Of a DNA stretch of 8,951 nucleotides, positions 1-5,400 are shown piece after piece; within the stretch, counting starts at the first letter, position 1, and the number at the start of each line of letters is the position of its first letter. Origin of the DNA: Saprospirales bacterium (GTDB taxonomy: Bacteria > Bacteroidota > Bacteroidia > Chitinophagales > Saprospiraceae); assembly GCA_003448025.1 (NCBI GenBank), contig DLXL01000039.1, positions 1-8,951 of the forward strand. Direction: 5' to 3'. Both the position numbers and the translations under genes were made by a program. The notes under the pieces are model-generated. The model was not told where the DNA came from. It worked only from the letters and a program-made list of their open reading frames with translations, and searched no databases.

Positions 1-527
1 AAATCCACGGCAAAATGGTGGAATTCTCCCCGTATTCGCAAGCTGGTGATATTGGATAGCACTTGTTTGAACTGCGCCTGGGTAGGCACCAGTCCATTGG
101 TTGTGTTTACCCGCCAGCCAGCATCTTCCCTAAGAAACAGATCGTAATGCGTCCAGGTAGGTGCAGGGAGAATCGGTTGATCGAACACGAGCGTTATACC
201 TCCGCCTTTCAGTTCAATATCTGCGAAGGTGTTGGCATTGGATACATTATTGGCAAACTGGTCGTAGCGCAGGAATTTGCCGTAGGCATCACATTTGGGT
301 CCACGGAACTTAGCAGGCGCCACAAAATACCAGGTACCTCCAGTGGAGCCATCGGTCATTTGAATATGGCCGCCAGGATTCCCCCCGGAAAAGTTCCAGG
401 TGGCTATATTACTCACAGGATCGCCATCGCAGCGCCAGTCTTCGTTGCCTGTGTCGAAAGTGGAGATTTGGGCCAGGCCTGAACATTGCATCCATAATAT
501 ACAGATAAAAATCAAAAAAGGGCGCAT
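1..527 (-). CDS. Secreted protein with laminin IV (laminin B) domain, 5' part only
   Basis: The frame stays open from an ATG at 527-525 to the window edge, giving 175 residues with no stop, so the gene is truncated by the window. Residues 1-20 form a Sec signal peptide: MRP, a hydrophobic stretch FLIFICILW, then SGLAQ. Residues 22-175 match the laminin B / domain IV pattern by eye: 'FDTGNEDW', 'NPGGHIQMTDGS', 'TWYFVAPAKFRG' (65-76), 'CDAYGKFLRYD', a strand 'ITLVFDQP', 'WTHYDLFLREDAGW' and 'LSNITSLRIRGEF' (157-169). In animals this domain occurs in laminins and perlecan; in bacteria it is found in secreted multidomain proteins. Its job here is unknown, perhaps carbohydrate or surface binding. 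The rest of the protein lies outside the window, so a C-terminal T9SS sorting domain cannot be checked. No clear Bacteroidota promoter was found upstream. The Cys in 'WMQC' is not a convincing lipobox. The domain call is by remembered pattern; the reading frame itself is secure. Confidence 0.8.
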   Translation of the reverse strand, partial: MRPFLIFICILWMQCSGLAQISTFDTGNEDWRCDGDPVSNIATWNFSGGNPGGHIQMTDGSTGGTWYFVAPAKFRGPKCDAYGKFLRYDQFANNVSNANTFADIELKGGGITLVFDQPILPAPTWTHYDLFLREDAGWRVNTTNGLVPTQAQFKQVLSNITSLRIRGEFHHFAVD

Positions 528-853
528 AAACAATAGGTTATCAACAAAGGATGGCGCAATTTAGGTGCGATATTGGGTCAATGGCTGAATAAAGACCTTT
601 TTTTGTCAGGAATGGCGAAAAGGCGATCCGGAAGAGCAGCTCACCTCTCCAAGATTTTTAAACAGGATTGCTGCTGGAAAGACTGGAGACTGGAAGATAA
701 CCGATACTTTTCCACAAAATGTGTATAACCGCTTTTGAGCGGTGTTGGTTAAAAATACGGCCAGGTAGTGTAAAACCTGACGGGCTTTTCTATATTTGCA
801 CCACCCCAATAGTCAAACGAGCTAAACTGTTTCTCTAATCTACCCTTTCTATC
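528..853. other. Divergent intergenic region (326 bp)
   Basis: This spacer separates the minus-strand laminin-domain gene from the plus-strand M23 gene, so it should carry both promoters. Seen here: a TATATTTG box at 791-798 facing the M23 gene; a 6-bp perfect stem ACCGCT/AGCGGT with loop TTTG at 728-743; and three DnaA-box-like 9-mers at 538-546, 708-716 and 720-728. A 67-codon minus-strand open frame at 606-809 has no recognisable domain or plausible composition and is not called as a gene. No RNA gene was recognised. Confidence 0.6.
791..798 (+). promoter_or_regulatory. Bacteroidota -7 promoter box for the M23 peptidase gene
   Basis: The sequence TATATTTG matches the Bacteroidota primary sigma factor -7 consensus TAnnTTTG exactly. 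Transcription would start at about 803-806, giving a 5' leader of roughly 50 nt before the GTG at 854. No good -33 TTG is visible about 20 nt upstream (the region around 765-772 reads GTAGTGTA), so the -33 element is weak or absent. Confidence 0.55.
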
Positions 854-2215
854 GTGCATTCAGACTCAAATCCGGAGCGATGGCTGCGGCGTACGAGACG
901 TTTTTTCACTAAAAAATCGTCCATCGCCGCAGGAGCCACCCTCACCGCAGGCATCATTGCCGCCACCCTCACCCTAAACCAACAAGATACCGCCCCCGCT
1001 GCCGCAGCAATCGCCGTTGTATCACGCCCCGACGCGCTGCCTCTGGAAACCAACAACCTGCGCTGGGGCTTTTTCATGGATGAATACATCCAAAACCAAA
1101 TTGAGCTCAAACGTGGAGATATTCTCGGAAGTATCCTCATGAAAGAGGCCGGCCTCACCTACCCTCAGGTGAATCAACTGGTGGAAAGCTGCAAAGACAA
1201 ATTCAAAATCAACTCCCTGCGCGTAGGCTCCAGCCTGCAATTCCTCCGCCGCCAACCCGGCGAAGCACCTGAGTTGATGATCTATGAACCGTCGCCGTAT
1301 CAATACACCATATTCCAATTGAAAGCACCCTTTCAGGTGGAAACCATCAAAAGAGATGTGGAGACCAAAATCGTGGCCGCAGCCGGTGTTCTGGAAACAA
1401 GTTTCTGGCAGGCGCTTAACGACAATGGACTTTCTGATGAACTGGCAGATGGTATGATTGACGTACTAGCCTCCTCAGTAGATTTCTACCACCAAAAACA
1501 GGGAGACCGTTTTAAAGTAGTTTACGAACAACACTACGTCCGTGGTGAAGCAGTTGGCACAGGTAAAATCATTGCCGCTGTCTACGAACGCGACGGAAAA
1601 GAATCCCATGCTTTCCATTTCAAAAAAGACGGTCAAAAAACCGATTATTTTGATTTTGATGGCCGTCCGGCACGGAAAGCTTTCCTGAAAGCGCCTGTGA
1701 AATTCAGCCGTATCAGCAGTCGTTTCAACATGAACCGTTTGCACCCGGTATTGGGCTACCACAAAGCGCACCTTGGCACTGATTACGCCGCGCCACATGG
1801 CACGCCCATCATTGCCGTGGCTGAAGGCGTGGTTACTGAAGCTACCCGTCGTGGAGGAAATGGCATCTACGTTCGCCTGCGTCATGATGGCGCCTACGAA
1901 ACGCAATACCTGCATATGAGCGGACACGCGCGCGGTATACGCCCGGGCGTACGTGTAGCCCAAGGCCAAACCATTGGCTATGTTGGCTCTACCGGTCTGG
2001 CTACCGGACCGCACGTTTGTTTCCGTTTCTGGAAAAACGGTCGCCAGGTAGACCACCTGCGCCTGAATCTTCCACAACCTCAGCCCATTACCGGCCCGCT
2101 CTTTGAAGAATATAAAGTTGTACGGGATGATTTGATCAAAATGCTGAACAGCGTTCCTTACCGCACGTACAATTCCACCGAACAAACGGATGTACCGGTT
2201 CAGGCCGTTCCTTAA
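854..2215 (+). CDS. Membrane-anchored M23 family metallopeptidase (MepM/Csd3-like)
   Basis: This 453-residue protein is probably a peptidoglycan endopeptidase, cutting peptide cross-links in the periplasm. The basic N-terminus (RRTRR, KK) precedes one hydrophobic segment at about residues 23-41, fitting an N-in membrane anchor or uncleaved signal. Residues 82-160 resemble the LysM/OapA-like N-terminal domain of MepM and Csd3 ('LKRGDILGSILMKEAGL'), and about 161-280 the second, regulatory domain. The LytM/M23 catalytic domain spans about 281-405: H306-x3-D310 ('HLGTD'), catalytic-type H354 in 'YLHMSGH', and 'GPHVCF' at 385-390. The usual HxH motif is therefore H387-V-C389, with Cys in place of the last zinc-ligand His. 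The start is GTG. An in-frame stop at 836-838 leaves no upstream ATG/GTG/TTG, and the next Met (residue 75) would remove the membrane segment. The stop at 2213-2215 lies only 3 nt before the repeat element. The gene is transcribed alone, towards the giant surface-protein gene. The family is sure; whether the Cys variant is active is not. Confidence 0.92.
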   Translation: MHSDSNPERWLRRTRRFFTKKSSIAAGATLTAGIIAATLTLNQQDTAPAAAAIAVVSRPDALPLETNNLRWGFFMDEYIQNQIELKRGDILGSILMKEAGLTYPQVNQLVESCKDKFKINSLRVGSSLQFLRRQPGEAPELMIYEPSPYQYTIFQLKAPFQVETIKRDVETKIVAAAGVLETSFWQALNDNGLSDELADGMIDVLASSVDFYHQKQGDRFKVVYEQHYVRGEAVGTGKIIAAVYERDGKESHAFHFKKDGQKTDYFDFDGRPARKAFLKAPVKFSRISSRFNMNRLHPVLGYHKAHLGTDYAAPHGTPIIAVAEGVVTEATRRGGNGIYVRLRHDGAYETQYLHMSGHARGIRPGVRVAQGQTIGYVGSTGLATGPHVCFRFWKNGRQVDHLRLNLPQPQPITGPLFEEYKVVRDDLIKMLNSVPYRTYNSTEQTDVPVQAVP

Positions 2216-2218
2216 AAA

Positions 2219-2455
2219 AGGCGCAAAGACCAGACACGAAGGCGCAAAGACACGAAGAAACGAAGGCGCAAAGACACGAAGACGCTAAGGAGAACGCTTC
2301 GCGTCCTCAAAACACCAAAGGGGGAGTTTGACGTTAGTCAAACACCCCCTTCGAACTTTAGTGTCTTAGCGCCTTTGTGTCTTAGCGCCTTTGTGTCTTA
2401 GTATCTTTGTGTCTTAGCGCCTTTGTGCCTTCGTAGCCTTCGTGCCTTTACCTTA
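2219..2455. repeat. Inverted array of short repeats filling the convergent spacer
   Basis: The left arm (2219-2290) has three direct copies of a unit starting GGCGCAAAGAC: at 2220, 2241-2257 and 2265-2281. The last two are identical over 17 bp (GGCGCAAAGACACGAAG) and 24 bp apart. The left arm ends in GACGCTAAGG. The right arm (2361-2440) is a 16-bp tandem array: GTGTCTTAGCGCCTTT exactly at 2361-2376, 2377-2392 and 2409-2424; a variant GTGTCTTAGTATCTTT at 2393-2408; a more divergent unit at 2425-2440; and a degenerate continuation to about 2455. The right-arm unit is the reverse complement of the left-arm unit with one mismatch in the shared core, so the two arms can pair around the unique centre 2291-2360. 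Each arm abuts or overlaps the stop codon of the neighbouring gene. From memory, motifs of this kind are common in spacers of environmental bacterial genomes, but no name is assigned here. Confidence 0.85.
2318..2351. terminator. Strong hairpin between convergent genes, likely bidirectional terminator
   Basis: The centre of the spacer folds into a 15-pair stem with a 4-nt loop. AAGGGGG (2318-2324) pairs with CCCCCTT (2345-2351), GTTTGAC (2326-2332) pairs with GTCAAAC (2337-2343), there is one internal A/A mismatch (2325/2344), and the loop is GTTA. It sits about 100 nt past each of the two convergent stop codons. The A/T pairs at the base resemble a short intrinsic-terminator tail, but there is no long T-run on either side. 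Termination is therefore inferred from position and stem strength. The flanking repeat arms could extend the structure. Confidence 0.6.
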
Positions 2456-5400
2456 CAATGGTTACATCGCCTTTGTAAAGTTCTACAACGCCATCGATAA
2501 ACTCGATTTCTACTACCCACACAAAAACACCCGGATTCATCGGTTCCCCTTTATAGGTACCGTCCCATCCAAGTTCGCCATCGTATGGATTGAAATTTTC
2601 CAGTACAAATAGTTGTTCTCCCCAACGGTCAAAAATTGCCAGTGAATTCACCTTCCTTACGGTTCCAGGGCGTGGGAATACGCTGAAAAGGTCATTATCT
2701 CCATCTGCGTTCGGGCTGATAACGTTCGGGATGTATACATATTTGCGGCGGTCGACGATAACACGCACCTGATCTTCATCGCGGCAACCATTGTTGTCAA
2801 CCACTTCGATAGAATAGGTAGTGCTAATAAACGGATATACGGTTTGATCCAGACATTGCGGACATTCTGCATCATCCGGCAGAGGCGACCAGATAACAGA
2901 GGCCAGACTGTCGAACGGAACATTCACAATGGCCTGCAGATTAGCGGATTGCCCTATTGCGATATTCTGATCATCACCCAGTTCCACATTTAAAGGAATT
3001 GGCGTGTTGACCACAATGATCTCAGACGTTTCGCAATCGCTCAAATCGTATGCAGTAATGGTATAAGAGCCTGCACCAAGGCCGGCAAACAAATTGCTAT
3101 TTTGCGGAGCTGCACCATTGATGGAGAAGCGATAAGGAGCTACCCCACCACTTGGGTTAACCAGGATAGAACCATTACTCAAACCAAAGCATTTAGGATC
3201 AGTAGCCGTGAAGGAGATTTGCAGTGGAGAAGGTTCGGTTATGGTTACATTCGTCGTGGTGGTACAGGTATTGGCATCCGTAACGGTTACCGTATAGGAG
3301 CCGGCAGCCAGGTTGTTCACCGTTTGAGCCGCTACACCAGTTGACCACGTATAGCTATAAGGCGCCAATCCGCCATTGGCTGTTGCTGAAGCGCTACCGT
3401 CCAACGCACCCGGGCAACTTACCCCGAATCCGCCATAATTGGACGTTTGGGTTGCCGAAAGCGATGGAGGGAACAATTGCCCAATATTGGCCTGTGTAGT
3501 AGCTGAGAAGCCGTTATTGGAGGTATAATTTACGGTATAGTTACCTGGCGCGAGGCCGGCAACTGGCGTCGGAACGCCTACATTATTAATGGTACCATTG
3601 GCAACAGGAGTATTACCCAGCAATATGGTATAATTGAAGGGCCCTTCACCCAGCGTTACGGTCAACGTAAGCGAGCCGGTTGTTTGTCCGCAAGGAATGA
3701 TGGAACCACTCAGGGTGGCAGTCATTCCGCAAGAGGCTGGAGGTAGCAGGCTGGTGATGGTAGTAACTGTACTATCACAGCCGAACTGGTTGGACAACAC
3801 CGTTACAGAAGTTCCCACCTGACCAGGCTCGCAAGTGCCCAGATTTACGGTGGTTGTGCTGGAAGGCAACAAGGTTACTGTTTCAGTCACAATACTATCG
3901 CAACCAAACTGATTTACCAATGGATAAACAAAGGTTCCGACTCCGGCCGGATCGCAGGTAGCTGATTGTATTGCCGTAGTGTTGCTGGGCAAGAGCGTGA
4001 TAGTTGTGATAACTGTACTATCACAACCAAAGATATTGGTAAGATCCTGGGTAAACACCCCAACATTGGCTGGGTTACAATCTGCACCTGTAAGGTTGGT
4101 TACATTGGACGGCAGTAATGAAACAGTGGTAATCACCGTGCTATCGCATCCGGCAGCTGTAGTTATTACATTGGTAAATGTTCCGGCAGCGTTGGGATCG
4201 CAGGTGGTTGCCGTAAGGAAAGTAGGCGGAATACCATTGAAAGTAATGGTGGTAGTTACCACACTGTCGCAGCCAAATTGGTTCGTAAGGGTTTGTGTAA
4301 ATACACCTACCTGATTCGGATTACATGATTGGCCGGATAAAGAAGTGGCACTACTTGGAAGTAGCGTAACAGTAGTTATAATAGTACTATCGCAGCCATC
4401 AGCAGTCAGAATGGTATTGCTGAAAACGCCCGCCTGATTGGGATCGCAAGTGGTTGCAGAAACCGGTGTTGGAGGTATCCCATTAAACGTCACTGTAGTA
4501 ATAACCGTGCTATCGCAGCCAAACTGGTTCGTAAGTACAGTGGTAAACACGCCTAGCTCATTGGGGTTACAGGATTGTGCAGTCAGGTTTGTGGTGTTGC
4601 TGGGTAACAATGTCACTGTTGTAATCACCAAACTGTCACAACCATCCGAAGCGGCTGTCAGCAGTTGATTAAACACACCTACATTGGCTGGATTACACGT
4701 TGTTGCGTCAACATATGTAGTGTCAGAATTTGAAAAAATTACCGTGGTAATCACCGTACTGTCGCAACCAAAAATATTCGTCAGATTCTGCGTAAACACA
4801 CCTACGTTGTTAGGATCGCAGCTTGCGTCAAAAATTTCTGTAAGGTTGCTTGGTAACAGGATTGTAGTTGTAATAACCACGCTATCACAGCCGTTCACTT
4901 GAGGCAGTGTTAACGTTACGGAACCTGCATTTGCTGGATCACAAGTTGTGAGGGTTATAATGGTCGTATCAATCGGATTAACAATCAGGGTAGAAACAAT
5001 TACGCTATCGCATCCATGAATACTACTCAATGTGTCAAAGTATACACCTGAAGTATTCTGATTGGCGCCAGCAAGAAATGCCGTTTCATCTTCGCATATT
5101 TGGATAGTCCGCGGGGTGGTAAACACAGGCCAAACTGCCACTGGAACCGTATCGTTCACTATCGTGGCACATGCTACCGGAGAATTGTCACTCACGGATA
5201 TGAGCGTATAATTGGTATTCGCTGTTGGGCTTACCTGAACCTGATGACCATTATTGATGTCATTGAGGGTAAAGTTTTGGACGCCGTTCGACCAAACCAC
5301 ATCAAATGGACCATTTCCTGTCAACGTAAAGAGGAGGTTCAATGATTCTCCGTTACAGATTTCAGGAATGCCACTCAAACTGGCGGTTGGATTAGTGTTA

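Noticed and set aside
63..482. Plus-strand 139-codon open frame at the left edge
   Set aside because: The opposite strand has a signal peptide and a laminin B domain in a continuous frame, so this frame is its shadow.
480..527. Lipoprotein signal in the laminin-domain protein ('WMQC')
   Set aside because: The residues before Cys do not fit the lipobox [LVI][ASTVI][GAS]C. A normal signal peptide ending near 'GLAQ' fits better.
606..809. Minus-strand 67-codon open frame in the divergent spacer
   Set aside because: No recognisable domain, no ribosome-binding or promoter signal, and it overlaps the likely promoter of the M23 gene on the other strand.
1475..2185. Minus-strand 236-codon open frame opposite the M23 gene
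   Set aside because: The plus-strand frame has clear M23 motifs and domain order over the same stretch; the minus frame shows no domain and is a shadow.
2219..2455. CRISPR array
   Set aside because: The periods (16-24 bp) are too short, the units are nearly contiguous without unique spacers, the arms are inverted, and there are no cas genes.
3979..4902. Three plus-strand open frames (3979-4314, 4438-4668, 4684-4902) sharing a 'VVITVLSQP' pattern, looking like a repeat-protein family
   Set aside because: They are antisense readings of the 123-bp repeat units of the giant minus-strand gene. Their shared motif is simply the complement of the coding repeat, and they lack start signals of their own.
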